Below, in pieces: positions 13,847 to 22,489 of a stretch of DNA of 25,708 nucleotides. The notes under the pieces were generated by a model. That model worked only from the letters and a program-made list of their open reading frames with translations, was not told the origin of the DNA and did not search any database. The stretch's first letter is position 1. The number at the start of each line of letters is the position of its first letter. This stretch comes from Muribaculaceae bacterium (GTDB taxonomy: Bacteria; Pseudomonadota; Alphaproteobacteria; Rs-D84). The stretch is taken from assembly GCA_023665245.1 (NCBI GenBank), contig JAMPEH010000019.1, positions 1 to 25,708 of the forward strand, in the 5' to 3' direction. The position numbers and the translations under genes were made by a program.

Positions 13847-14293
13847 GTGAGGAGTATGGGATATGCCACATACGATTTTTATACAAAAAAATATTTTGGC
13901 AATTCCATAGCAGAAGCTGAGTTTGATAAGTGGAATGAGCGGGCAAGCAGAAAAGTGGATGCCCTTACATCAAGACGCCTGCTCACTGCTTATCCAAATG
14001 ATGCTTATTCCAGTGAACAGATTAAGTTATGTGTCTGTGCATTGGCGGAAAAAATGATGGAAATTGACAAATACATGGCGGCATCTGCCATCCAGTCGGA
14101 TGGGAAAAGTAAGATTGTTCAGTCCGTATCGGCAGGCAGTGAGAGTATCTCATATGCAGCCGTTGATACAATGTATGCGAGTGCCGTTAAGGACCAGCAA
14201 AGCATGAACCGCATGTATTATAACACGGTTGCAGAATATCTTGAGGATATCACGGATGCAAATGGCGAATGTCTGCTTTTCAGAGGGATGTAA
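13847..14293 (+). CDS. Head-tail connector (gp15/gp6-like)
   Basis: GTG 13847 with AAGGGG four bases upstream is kept; ATG 13856 is possible but sits one base from GAGGAG. The product has a helical connector pattern, with T-Y-D-F-Y-T-K-K-Y-F-G, then F-D-K-W-N-E-R-A-S-R-K-V-D-A-L-T, then I-K-L-C-V-C-A-L-A-E-K-M. This matches the SPP1 gp15 / HK97 gp6 adaptor family, which docks under the portal. Stop TAA overlaps the next start. Confidence 0.8.
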   Translation: MRSMGYATYDFYTKKYFGNSIAEAEFDKWNERASRKVDALTSRRLLTAYPNDAYSSEQIKLCVCALAEKMMEIDKYMAASAIQSDGKSKIVQSVSAGSESISYAAVDTMYASAVKDQQSMNRMYYNTVAEYLEDITDANGECLLFRGM

Positions 14294-14694
14294 TGTTTAA
14301 CGATATTGTAACAGTTTTTAATCATGTTGAGGATGTTTGGTATCCTACTGTTTTGACAAATGTGGAGCTGCAGGAGACAAACGGTCAGAACAGGTCTAAG
14401 GATGGCAATTCCTCTACGGACACGGCTTTATTATTGATTAATATTGATGATGAGCTGGAAAAGAAGTATCTGAAGCCAAAGGAATATGAAAAGGCGGAAG
14501 ATAAGATTGGCAGGTTTACCCTGAGGGAAGATGATTTCTTTGTTGATGGTGAGTATATTGCGGATATAGTGGACGATACGGCATATGAAAGAGGATTTTT
14601 TGAGTACATGAAAGCAAATTATGACAGCGTATATTCTATTTCCAGTGTTGCAAGATTTTCTGTTGTTCCGCATTTTGAGGTGGGTGGAAAGTAA
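14293..14694 (+). CDS. Head-closure / minor capsid protein (DUF6751-like)
   Basis: ATG 14293 overlaps the previous stop (TAATG) and has AGAGGG upstream. The 133 residues begin MFNDIVTVFN and carry a beta-rich pattern including DDFFVDGEY and FSVVPHFEVGGK. Small proteins of this kind lie between the connector and the tail completion protein in Clostridia phages and act as head-closure or stopper proteins. The specific family name is recalled, not tested. Confidence 0.7.
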   Translation: MFNDIVTVFNHVEDVWYPTVLTNVELQETNGQNRSKDGNSSTDTALLLINIDDELEKKYLKPKEYEKAEDKIGRFTLREDDFFVDGEYIADIVDDTAYERGFFEYMKANYDSVYSISSVARFSVVPHFEVGGK

Positions 14695-15107
14695 TGTATG
14701 TGAACATCAAAACAAATTTCCCTAAATTGCTAAAGGAAGTAATGCCAAAGCGAATAAAAAAGGCACAGAAATACTTAGACGAGAGGGTTGTGAAGGATTC
14801 TGAAAGCTTCGTACCACGCAGGGACGGAAAGTTAATAGAAAGCGGTACTGATAGTACAGTTTTGGGTACTGGAAAAGTTATATGGGCTACCCCATATGCA
14901 CATTATCAGTATGAAGGAAGGGCTATGGTAGGCAAAGAAAGCAGGAGTGCTTATGCTTACGAAAAAGAGACTAAGGAATATAACGGTAAAAGCCTTAATT
15001 ACCATACAGCGGGTACAGGTGACCACTGGATTGAACCGGCAAAAGAAAAATATATGGAAACATGGAAAAAAGGAATTGCCAATATTCTGACGACAGGGGA
15101 GGAGTAG
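14694..15107 (+). CDS. Minor capsid / tail completion protein (HK97 gp10-like)
   Basis: ATG 14694 shares its A with the previous stop. The 137 residues contain K-A-Q-K-Y-L-D-E-R-V, Y-V-P/F-V-P-R-R-D-G-K-L, W-A-T-P-Y-A-H-Y-Q-Y-E-G and a C-terminal helix after D-H-W-I-E-P-A-K. This is the minor capsid 2 / gp10 tail-completion pattern. Such proteins join the head connector to the tail tube. Confidence 0.82.
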   Translation: MYVNIKTNFPKLLKEVMPKRIKKAQKYLDERVVKDSESFVPRRDGKLIESGTDSTVLGTGKVIWATPYAHYQYEGRAMVGKESRSAYAYEKETKEYNGKSLNYHTAGTGDHWIEPAKEKYMETWKKGIANILTTGEE

Positions 15108-15110
15108 TGT

Positions 15111-15560
15111 ATGGCTGATAAGAAACCTGAAGCATTAAGTGCTGACGAACAAAAAAGCGTATTGGAAGCAGTCTGTACTGCCATGAAAGCACATGCTACG
15201 GAAGTCAAGGTTAATTTTGAAAGCTTTGAAAAGACTGCGGCATGTATTTCCGTTTTTTCAGAAACGGGAGCCATGTACATATCCAAGGACATTCTTGGAG
15301 GCTTTCGTGGGCTTGTGCCTTTTTATATCGTGTACCGGGGATATCCGAAAAATGACAAACAGAGATTTGCCATAATCAAATATCTTGAAGAATTGTCAAA
15401 TTGGATCTGTAAAAAAGAAAATTATCCTATGTTAGGTGATGGCAGGGAAATCGAGGACATCAAAGCAATGTCGGTACCATCGCTAAATCAGATAAGCGAT
15501 TCAGGATCCTATGACTATGTTGTACCATATCAGATTATTTACAGAAAGGGTGATGATTAG
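15111..15560 (+). CDS. Tail terminator protein
   Basis: ATG 15111 follows GGGGAGGAG. The 149 residues have a helix (SADEQKSVLEAVCTAM), a strand-rich middle with FETGAMYIS and VYRGYPKND, and the end VPYQIIYRKGDD. These fit the minor capsid 3 / tail terminator family that caps the tail tube at its head-proximal end. The stop overlaps the next start by one base. Confidence 0.78.
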   Translation: MADKKPEALSADEQKSVLEAVCTAMKAHATEVKVNFESFEKTAACISVFSETGAMYISKDILGGFRGLVPFYIVYRGYPKNDKQRFAIIKYLEELSNWICKKENYPMLGDGREIEDIKAMSVPSLNQISDSGSYDYVVPYQIIYRKGDD

Positions 15561-16042
15561 TGGAAAAAATTGAAAGAAAATACCTGGGACATTTTATAGA
15601 TGCCTCATTTGGTAAATCCACGACAAATTATATCCGTTTGGGTAAGGACTTAGAGGACTATCGTATTGATCTAAATCCTGACGGAGAGGCAACAAAAAAT
15701 ATTATTGGTGAGACGTCCTACAATCATAAGGGATATGAGCCAAGTGGAAGTGTTGAGACATATTATGCTTACAGCGGGGATCCTTTGTTTGAGCATCTTG
15801 CGGATATTGTTAATGAGCGTAAGACGGGAAGTGCCTGTATGACAACTGTTGTTGATGTGCTGCTTAAGCCTGACGGCACAGTTGAATGGGCATATCGTGA
15901 GGATGTGGTTGTAATTCCGCAATCCATAGGCGGTGATACGGGTGGAGTACAGATACCGTTTGAAATTCATTATAACGGTAACAGGACAAAAGGTTCGTTT
16001 GATGTGCAGACGAAAGAATTTAAACTTAATGGCGATGCCTGA
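15560..16042 (+). CDS. Major tail (tube) protein
   Basis: GTG 15560 overlaps the previous stop and has AAAGGGTGAT upstream. The 160-residue protein is beta-rich: YLGHFIDASFG, LNPDGEATKNIIGETSYNHK, VETYYAYSGDPLFEHLADI, and the end F-D-V-Q-T-K-E-F. This is the layout of phage tail-tube subunits in this family. It polymerises around the tape measure. Confidence 0.84.
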   Translation: MEKIERKYLGHFIDASFGKSTTNYIRLGKDLEDYRIDLNPDGEATKNIIGETSYNHKGYEPSGSVETYYAYSGDPLFEHLADIVNERKTGSACMTTVVDVLLKPDGTVEWAYREDVVVIPQSIGGDTGGVQIPFEIHYNGNRTKGSFDVQTKEFKLNGDA

Positions 16043-16059
16043 ATAGGAGGATGTAAGGT

Positions 16060-16524
16060 ATGGAACAGTTAAAAATTAATTCAGGGCTGTATCAGCTTCA
16101 GGTTGTTGATGAAACAGGAAAAGAGCTGGGAATACTCTCATTTAACCCAATGGATTTTAACCTTCCTGCGAGATTGGACAAAGGATGGAAGAAAATCCAA
16201 AAATGCCTTGAGGAAGCAAAAAAGGCTTTTTCAAAGTATGCAGATACAGAGGACACGGATGTACAGATGGATGATACCTTTGCCGAGGTGGCAGAAATAA
16301 TATCTGACATGGATGCGGAGATAAAGCAGCAGTTAAATTATATTTTTGATACTGATATATCTTCCGTGTTTGGCAATACCCATCTTGCGACTCCGACCAA
16401 AGAGGGCTTCCTGATTGAAAATTTCATTTATGCATTTATGCCTGTACTGGAAAGGGAAATGCAAAAGGCACAGGCAGCTTCTGCCAAGCGTAAGGAAAAA
16501 TATACGGCAAGGTATCATAAATGA
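16060..16524 (+). CDS. Tail assembly chaperone (gpG-like)
   Basis: ATG 16060 with TAGGAGG upstream. The protein starts with a short beta unit (EQLKINSGLYQLQVVDETGKELG), continues FNPMDFNLPARLDKGWKKI, then has long helices, and ends with a basic tail rich in K/A/R. This fits small tail chaperones that bind the tape measure during assembly. Its stop overlaps the next start (ATGA), and no clear slippery heptamer is visible. Confidence 0.76.
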   Translation: MEQLKINSGLYQLQVVDETGKELGILSFNPMDFNLPARLDKGWKKIQKCLEEAKKAFSKYADTEDTDVQMDDTFAEVAEIISDMDAEIKQQLNYIFDTDISSVFGNTHLATPTKEGFLIENFIYAFMPVLEREMQKAQAASAKRKEKYTARYHK

Positions 16525-17072
16525 TAGGGGTATTGCCAATGACCTTAAATGTCGGCGGCATTGAAAGAAAAATCAGGACAGATTTCAGGGACTGCATGAC
16601 AATACTGGATGCATGTGCCGACCCTGACCTTACATATTATGATAAGCTTGATGTCATTTTGACAATTCTATATGAGGATGACATTGAGGATGAGTATGTG
16701 GAAGAAGCATTACAGAAGGCTATTTGGTTTATGAATTGCGGAAATACGATAGAGGAACGCTCAGGCAAAAGGTTATATGACTGGGAACAGGATGAGCAGA
16801 TGATTTTTTCAGCTGTTAATAAGGTTGCAGGCAAAGAGCTTAGAATGGAGCCTTATGTACACTTCTGGACATTTATATCATATTTCCACGAAATAGGAGA
16901 AGGGCTGTTCAGTACGGTTACCCATATCCGGTCAAAAATGAACAAGAACAAAGAGCTGGAGAAGCATGAACAAGAGTTTTATAGGGAGAATAAAGCTCTC
17001 GTTGATTTGAAAAAGAGATATTCGGCAGAACAACAGGCGGAGATTGACTTTATCAACAGTCTCCTTGGATAG
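16521..17072 (+). CDS. Phage Gp15 family tail chaperone
   Basis: ATG 16521 forms an ATGA overlap with the upstream gene; an in-frame ATG at 16539 (MTLNVGG) is an alternative start and would fit the family's usual N-terminus. The 183 residues contain D-F-R-D-C-M-T-I-L-D-A, L-Y-D-W-E-Q-D, V-H-F-W-T-F-I-S-Y-F-H-E-I-G-E and Y-R-E-N-K-A-L-V-D-L. These match the bacteriophage Gp15 family found immediately before tape measure genes in Firmicutes siphophages. Confidence 0.85.
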   Translation: MIGVLPMTLNVGGIERKIRTDFRDCMTILDACADPDLTYYDKLDVILTILYEDDIEDEYVEEALQKAIWFMNCGNTIEERSGKRLYDWEQDEQMIFSAVNKVAGKELRMEPYVHFWTFISYFHEIGEGLFSTVTHIRSKMNKNKELEKHEQEFYRENKALVDLKKRYSAEQQAEIDFINSLLG

Positions 17073-17084
17073 CGGGGTGATGAT

Positions 17085-19535
17085 GTGGAAGCCGACGGAT
17101 CGGTTATAATCGATACTAGGCTGGATATAAAGGGATTTGATGAGGGGATAAAAAAGGCAAATGCGAGGATGCTCACGCTTGATAGCAGTATCAGGCGGAC
17201 GAAGCAGGAGATTTCAAGGATAACATCAGAAATGAAGGGACTTGAAAACAGTCAGGTTCCTACGGAGGAGTATGACAAGTTATCTGCGAAGGTAAAAGCA
17301 GCAGAACAAAGTTTTAATTCCCTGATTGCAAGAAGGGGTGTGCTCGAAAATGATGGGGTGTCCGTTGGAGATAAGGCATGGATATCACTCAATAATCAGA
17401 TAGAGCGGGCACTACTGAAGCTTCAGGGGTATGAAGCAGAATTGGATGCGGTTGAGGTAAAATCCAAGTCGGGTACCGAGACGGCAAAATACGCCAAGCT
17501 AGCGGGACAGCTTGACAAGATGACGGCAAAGCTCAGTGAGCAGTGTATGAAATACGATGAGCTGAGTGCCAAAGAAAATAAAGTAGGAAAAGGTGTAAAA
17601 AACCTTGCCGCCTCTGCGAAAAAAGGATTTGCAGGTTTTCTGTCAGGGACGAAAAACGCAAATTCAGGAATGGGTGGTCTGACAAAGGGCGTAAAGTCCT
17701 TTACAAGCAGGCTGCTTGGCATAGCGAAGTCGGTGTTTGTGTTTGCGGTTATCAGCAAGGCATTATCGGCACTCAAAGAGAGAATGAGCACCCTGATAGC
17801 TGGAAATACACAGTTATCAAGCAGTCTTGCACAAATGAAGGGCAACATGAATACGGCGTTCCAGTCCATATTTTCTGCTGCGTTACCTGCACTTACGGCA
17901 TTGTTTAATATGCTTGTCCGTGTTACGGCCGTCATAGCACAATTTACAAGTGCACTGTTTGGCAAGTCTATTAAGGCAAGTCAGGCAGCGGCTAAGGCAG
18001 CGGACAAACAGGCTTCCAGCATCGGTGGTGTGGGAAGTGCCGCAAAAAAAGCATCAAAACAGCTTGCATCATTCGATGACGCACAAATATTAAGAAGTAA
18101 TGATGACAGCAGTGGCGGAGGTGGTGGCGGAAGCACAGGAATAGGTGCAGAGTATGCAGATATAGATGGAAGCTCAGCGATTGATAATTTCGTCAAGAAG
18201 TTGAAGGACTCTTGGGCAAAAGCTGATTTTACGGATTTAGGTAAATCACTCGGTGAGAAAATAAATGCTGCATTGTCATCTATTAACTGGACAAAAATCA
18301 AAAGCACATGCTCCCGTATAGCAAAGAGCCTTGCAACGTTTTTAAATGGCTTTTTGTATGGCACAGACTGGACGCTTGTAGGTGAAACGCTGGCAGAGGG
18401 CATAAATACGGCTATACTAACGCTTTATACGTTTGTGACCACATTTGATTTTTCGGCTTTGGGAAAGTCAATAGTAAATTCAATCAATGGATTTATCCGT
18501 AAAACGGACTGGAAGCAGACTGCAGTTACTATAAGCGGATGCTTAAAAGGTGCATTGTCAACGGTTATATCGCTGATAACAGGCATTGATTGGGCAAGTA
18601 TAGGACGAAGCATAGTCCAGTTTGTAGTCAACATAGATTGGCTTGCATTAGCAGGACAATTGGCAGTAGCTCTTTTGGGGTTTGTAACATCTGCATTTGA
18701 ATTATTGTTTGGCATGGTCGGAGAGCTGTGCACAAGCATTGGCGATTTCTTTGAGCAAATAGGATTAAACAGTATTGCAGGATTTTTCAAGGGAATAGGT
18801 GACAGTCTTGCTACGGCGGCGGAATGGATAAAAAATGTATTTAACACATACATTGTGCAGCCGATTAAGAATTTCTTTGGCATACATAGTCCGTCAACGT
18901 TGTTTGCGGAAATTGGTACATGGCTGATTGCAGGTCTTAAAAATGGTATTACTTCTACCATATCTGCAATACCGGGTATTTTTAAGTCAATCTTTACAAA
19001 TGCATGGTCAGCCATAAAAAATATTTTCAGCAATGGTAATATCACTTCATTTTTTGGCAATATTGTCACTTCGATAAAAAATTTATTTAGTAATGTGGGT
19101 TCTGCAATAGCATCCGCAGTAAGTAAAACATTTGCATCAGGTGTAAACGGAGTATTTGGCACTATTGAAAACATTGTTAATGGATTTATCAATTCAATCA
19201 ATAATTGCATAGGTCTTATTAACAAGATACCAGGTGTGAATATAGGCAGACTGTCAACGATTTCACTTCCTCGTTTGGCATCAGGTACGGTCGTTCCTGC
19301 AAATTACGGAGAATTTCTTGCGGTACTTGGTGATAACAAGAGGGAGACGGAGGTTGTGTCCCCGCTTAGTACAATAAGGCAGGCTGTCATGGAAGCATTA
19401 ATTGAGGCTGGCGGCTTAGGTGGTGGTGATATAAACCTGACAATCAATCTTGATGGACAGGCAATTTATAAATCGGTAGTTAAGTACAATAACCGAAATA
19501 CGGCAATAACACGCAGAAATGCACTGGCACAATAA
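17085..19535 (+). CDS. Tail tape measure protein (816 aa)
   Basis: GTG 17085 with GGGGTGAT upstream. The N-terminal about 200 residues are a coiled coil (ISRITSEMKGLEN and KVKAAEQSFNSL). A hydrophobic zone (about 205-315) follows, then a Gly-rich hinge near residue 345 and repeats of the form (T)DW...G..(I/L) over about 375-530. A C-terminal part with GVNIGRLSTISLPRLASGTVVP and TINLDGQAIY closes the protein. The family sets tail length at about 0.15 nm per residue, so a tail near 120 nm is expected. It is shorter than many TMPs but appears intact. Confidence 0.9.
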   Translation: MEADGSVIIDTRLDIKGFDEGIKKANARMLTLDSSIRRTKQEISRITSEMKGLENSQVPTEEYDKLSAKVKAAEQSFNSLIARRGVLENDGVSVGDKAWISLNNQIERALLKLQGYEAELDAVEVKSKSGTETAKYAKLAGQLDKMTAKLSEQCMKYDELSAKENKVGKGVKNLAASAKKGFAGFLSGTKNANSGMGGLTKGVKSFTSRLLGIAKSVFVFAVISKALSALKERMSTLIAGNTQLSSSLAQMKGNMNTAFQSIFSAALPALTALFNMLVRVTAVIAQFTSALFGKSIKASQAAAKAADKQASSIGGVGSAAKKASKQLASFDDAQILRSNDDSSGGGGGGSTGIGAEYADIDGSSAIDNFVKKLKDSWAKADFTDLGKSLGEKINAALSSINWTKIKSTCSRIAKSLATFLNGFLYGTDWTLVGETLAEGINTAILTLYTFVTTFDFSALGKSIVNSINGFIRKTDWKQTAVTISGCLKGALSTVISLITGIDWASIGRSIVQFVVNIDWLALAGQLAVALLGFVTSAFELLFGMVGELCTSIGDFFEQIGLNSIAGFFKGIGDSLATAAEWIKNVFNTYIVQPIKNFFGIHSPSTLFAEIGTWLIAGLKNGITSTISAIPGIFKSIFTNAWSAIKNIFSNGNITSFFGNIVTSIKNLFSNVGSAIASAVSKTFASGVNGVFGTIENIVNGFINSINNCIGLINKIPGVNIGRLSTISLPRLASGTVVPANYGEFLAVLGDNKRETEVVSPLSTIRQAVMEALIEAGGLGGGDINLTINLDGQAIYKSVVKYNNRNTAITRRNALAQ

Positions 19536-19548
19536 GGAAGGTGGTAAA

Positions 19549-19923
19549 TTGGCAAAATGGAGACCTGATTTTCAAATTAACGGTGTATCCTTGCCCATGC
19601 CTGATGGATTTACACAAACAGTCAGTGACTTGTGTACAGAAGAAACAGGGAGAACCTTGGATGGCGTATTTCATAAAGAGGTCATAGCGGTAAAAAGCTC
19701 TATGCCGCTTAAATGGTCCCATTTGGAATGGAAAACGGCATCACAGCTTGCAAAAGCGACAGATGGCAAAAATATATTGTCGTGTAAGTATATGGATGTA
19801 AGGAAACCGTATGCCATGACACAGATTAATATGTATGTTGGTGAGAGAAGTTTTGAACCCACACAGTTTGATGATGACGGAAAAGTGTACTGGTCAGTTC
19901 AATTTTCTGAGATAGAGATATAG
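19549..19923 (+). CDS. Small distal-tail protein (DUF6711-like)
   Basis: TTG 19549 is chosen because GGAAGGTGG lies five bases upstream and the usual N-terminus of such proteins (A-K-W-x-P-D-F-x-I-N-G) follows. An in-frame ATG 30 bases upstream, inside the tape measure gene, lacks an RBS. The 124 residues are beta-rich, with PMPDGFTQTVSDL and VRKPYAMTQINMYVGER. Position between tape measure and tail hub suggests a baseplate or distal tail role. Confidence 0.72.
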   Translation: MAKWRPDFQINGVSLPMPDGFTQTVSDLCTEETGRTLDGVFHKEVIAVKSSMPLKWSHLEWKTASQLAKATDGKNILSCKYMDVRKPYAMTQINMYVGERSFEPTQFDDDGKVYWSVQFSEIEI

Positions 19924-19929
19924 GAGTGC

Positions 19930-21945
19930 ATGATGAGGCAGGTATCAGATGAATGGAAAGAGAGTAATGCCAGGCTGCAATTTAATATTATTGCCGAGCT
20001 TTCGAGTGAACGTGTCGTAACATGGGGAAACAGCGATATTTTAAGCATAACGCTTAATGATGCTACAAGCTCAGAAAGCTCTTTTGACATAGGATTGTGT
20101 GAATGTAAGGAATTGACCATAAAGCTGGATAACCTGCATGGCAAATGGAATGTTTACGATTACTTCAATGCAAAAATCATACTTTCCGTGAGCAAAGAGC
20201 TGTCGGAAGATGTTGAAACAGTGCCGCTTGGGGTTTTTATGGTTGATGAACCTGAATGTTGTGACGGGTATATATCGCTGAATTGTGTTGATTACATGAT
20301 GACGCTTGACAAGGAAATTGTAGGAATATTATCAGGCACAACCGTAGGTGATCTTGTCAACATCATATGTGATAAGAATAATCTGACACTTGCGACAAAA
20401 GAGTTTGGTGGCAGGGAAACGGTGATTGTAAATCTTGACACAACATCAATGACATATAGGGACCTGCTTAAATATCTAATGGAGGTCACCTGCAATTTTG
20501 CACGTCTGAATGGTAATGGAGAGTTGGAAATAAAATGGTATGACACAACAAAACGGGCATACGAGGAAAATGATGGGATTAAGAATATAGAGCATAATAC
20601 GAACGAGAAGTTTAATACGGATGATGTTGTTATTACCGGGGTCAGAGTTAAAACATCATCAAAGACCGCATTATATGGGAAAGATGATTATGTGATTGAA
20701 ATTTCTGACAATCCCCTGACTGTAGGGAGTGAGGCGGCTTTTGCAAAATCAATTGGGTTAAGATGTATCGGAATGACCTTCAGGGGTTTTTCGGCAAGTA
20801 CAATATCTGACATTACGGTTGAGGCAGGGGATGCCTGCTGGGTAAAAGACAAAAGAAATAATATATATTTTTCATATATTAACAGTGTTACGTTTACAAC
20901 GGGTGCTGCCATGTCGGTGGCGTGTAATGCGGTTTCACCGTTACAGAACAGGATAGATAAATACAGTATTGCAGGGCAAAGCAACAAAAAAATAAATGAG
21001 GTAAGAACTGAACTGGAAAAAAAGAATGTTGCGGTGGTCAGCTATATAAATCCTAAAAGCTATGAAGTAAGAGAGGCACCAATCAAGATAGCGGAGCTTG
21101 CCTACACTGTTAATGATGATTGTAAGCCTATATGTATTGTGACGGTGCAATTTGAACTGGATATGGATGGAAATGTTGAATTTTCACTATATGACAGCAA
21201 TGGACCGATAGACTACGCCGTTTATACGGGATACTATGGTGCCGGTAAAAACATGGCAACATTTATGTTTTTTCAAAATGCACAAACCACGAAAATGTAT
21301 ACCTTACGCATTTTTGCAAAGGCATATGCAAATAGTGGGAGCGATATCAGGGTTTTATCGGAAGCATTAAAGAATGCACTGAATGCCATTATTTCCAATC
21401 CTTCCGCTCCAAACTTTAAAAATATATATGATACCGTAAATAACGCTAAGCTTAAGGCGGTCATACCTGAATTGGGTGCCAAGGCTGTGGTATTTGCACA
21501 GGGACTTGATGCACATAAGGTTGAATGGGACGGAACCCTTACCATTGATGAAAATATGCACCGTATACCTATTACTGTGCAGGATGCATTAAAAGTAAAG
21601 CATATATCAGGTGATATGGAACTCACCGTACAAAACCCAGCTAAGAGGGGATTCGAAGATACAATGGGCAGGGTATTGTTTACACCAGCCGAAGTACAAT
21701 TGCGACCTCTTGATTATAACATGCTGATAACCCGTGTTTCGGTATCAAAAACAATTACTAATTCAGATATGGAACCGAATGAGTATATAACAGGAGACTG
21801 GACAATCAAAACAACGTATGAACTTGAGGGCATTTGTGAGGAGATAGATGTGGGCTACAGGTATGATGTTGAGATAGATAAAAATAAATACGATATTGAG
21901 GAAATCGGGGTGATTGTGGATGAAGTATTTGTTAAAGAACAATGA
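19930..21945 (+). CDS. Tail hub / baseplate protein (671 aa)
   Basis: ATG 19930 after AGGAG. Residues about 10-330 fit the tail-hub fold seen in phage tail-associated proteins: LSSERVVTW, VPLGVFMVDEPE, LNCVDYMMTLDKE, and a Y-R-D-L-L-K-Y-L-M-E-V helix. A transition helix (IDKYSIAGQSNKKINEVRTELEK) leads to a beta-rich C-terminal half (about 370-671) with no recognised domain. That half includes several strands repeated in style and ends IDEIGVIV-like. It would form the central baseplate spike or Tal equivalent. No peptidase or lysozyme motif was seen. Confidence 0.72.
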   Translation: MMRQVSDEWKESNARLQFNIIAELSSERVVTWGNSDILSITLNDATSSESSFDIGLCECKELTIKLDNLHGKWNVYDYFNAKIILSVSKELSEDVETVPLGVFMVDEPECCDGYISLNCVDYMMTLDKEIVGILSGTTVGDLVNIICDKNNLTLATKEFGGRETVIVNLDTTSMTYRDLLKYLMEVTCNFARLNGNGELEIKWYDTTKRAYEENDGIKNIEHNTNEKFNTDDVVITGVRVKTSSKTALYGKDDYVIEISDNPLTVGSEAAFAKSIGLRCIGMTFRGFSASTISDITVEAGDACWVKDKRNNIYFSYINSVTFTTGAAMSVACNAVSPLQNRIDKYSIAGQSNKKINEVRTELEKKNVAVVSYINPKSYEVREAPIKIAELAYTVNDDCKPICIVTVQFELDMDGNVEFSLYDSNGPIDYAVYTGYYGAGKNMATFMFFQNAQTTKMYTLRIFAKAYANSGSDIRVLSEALKNALNAIISNPSAPNFKNIYDTVNNAKLKAVIPELGAKAVVFAQGLDAHKVEWDGTLTIDENMHRIPITVQDALKVKHISGDMELTVQNPAKRGFEDTMGRVLFTPAEVQLRPLDYNMLITRVSVSKTITNSDMEPNEYITGDWTIKTTYELEGICEEIDVGYRYDVEIDKNKYDIEEIGVIVDEVFVKEQ

Positions 21946-22489
21946 TGACATATACACAGTGACAGATGGAGGGCTTACGGCCGTAGAGCATACAGATATT
22001 GATGCGGCACTCTTTAAGGCATATGGAATGGATGATGTACCAAATGCAGAAAAGATATTGGCACTTGAAGCACCAGTGCTGTTGTGCTGGGGAGAAACTG
22101 ATTTTACAGTCAGGGCAACTGTAACCGCATCCCCGCCCGTACCTCAGATTATGGCATCAAAGTATATTGACTTTGACAGCACAATATCAAATATCAAAAA
22201 GGTAACGGTAACGGGAAGTGATGATATCCTGTGCAGATTTGCCTTTAAAAGAGCGAAAGATAAAGAAAACATATGGATGGTGTGGGATACAGCGTCTAAA
22301 GTATGGAGAATGGCAGAGGATGATGAGTGGAACACCAAAGGCGGGGTTGAAGATGCCAGGGGCTTTCCTGAAATGGCAGGATACAACATACAGATAAGAT
22401 ACCCCACTCTCGAATCATTCCTGACAGGCTTAAAGGTAGATTATATTAATACAGCTATGAGTAATATGGAGGGGATAAAAAATGCTTAA
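21920..22489 (+). CDS. Tail accessory protein of unknown function (189 aa)
   Basis: ATG 21920 has GGGGTG seven bases upstream and lies 26 bases inside the tail-hub gene; TTG 21914 is less likely. The protein begins MKYLLKNNDDIY, contains W-M-V-W-D-T-A-S-K-V-W-R-M and a beta-rich core, and ends in a helix. Similar short proteins lie between the hub and fibre genes in Lachnospiraceae prophages. Its end overlaps the following start by eight bases. The name is given from position only. Confidence 0.6.
   Translation: MKYLLKNNDDIYTVTDGGLTAVEHTDIDAALFKAYGMDDVPNAEKILALEAPVLLCWGETDFTVRATVTASPPVPQIMASKYIDFDSTISNIKKVTVTGSDDILCRFAFKRAKDKENIWMVWDTASKVWRMAEDDEWNTKGGVEDARGFPEMAGYNIQIRYPTLESFLTGLKVDYINTAMSNMEGIKNA

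Noticed and set aside
16490..16524. Programmed -1 frameshift joining the gpG-like and Gp15 genes, as in lambda G-T
   Set aside because: The second gene is in the -1 frame, but no X-XXY-YYZ heptamer in the right register was found and an ATGA overlap explains translation by coupling.
17423..19225. Long open frames on the minus strand within the tape measure gene
   Set aside because: They have no RBS, mirror the codon bias of the plus-strand gene and encode low-complexity sequence, so they are antisense shadows.
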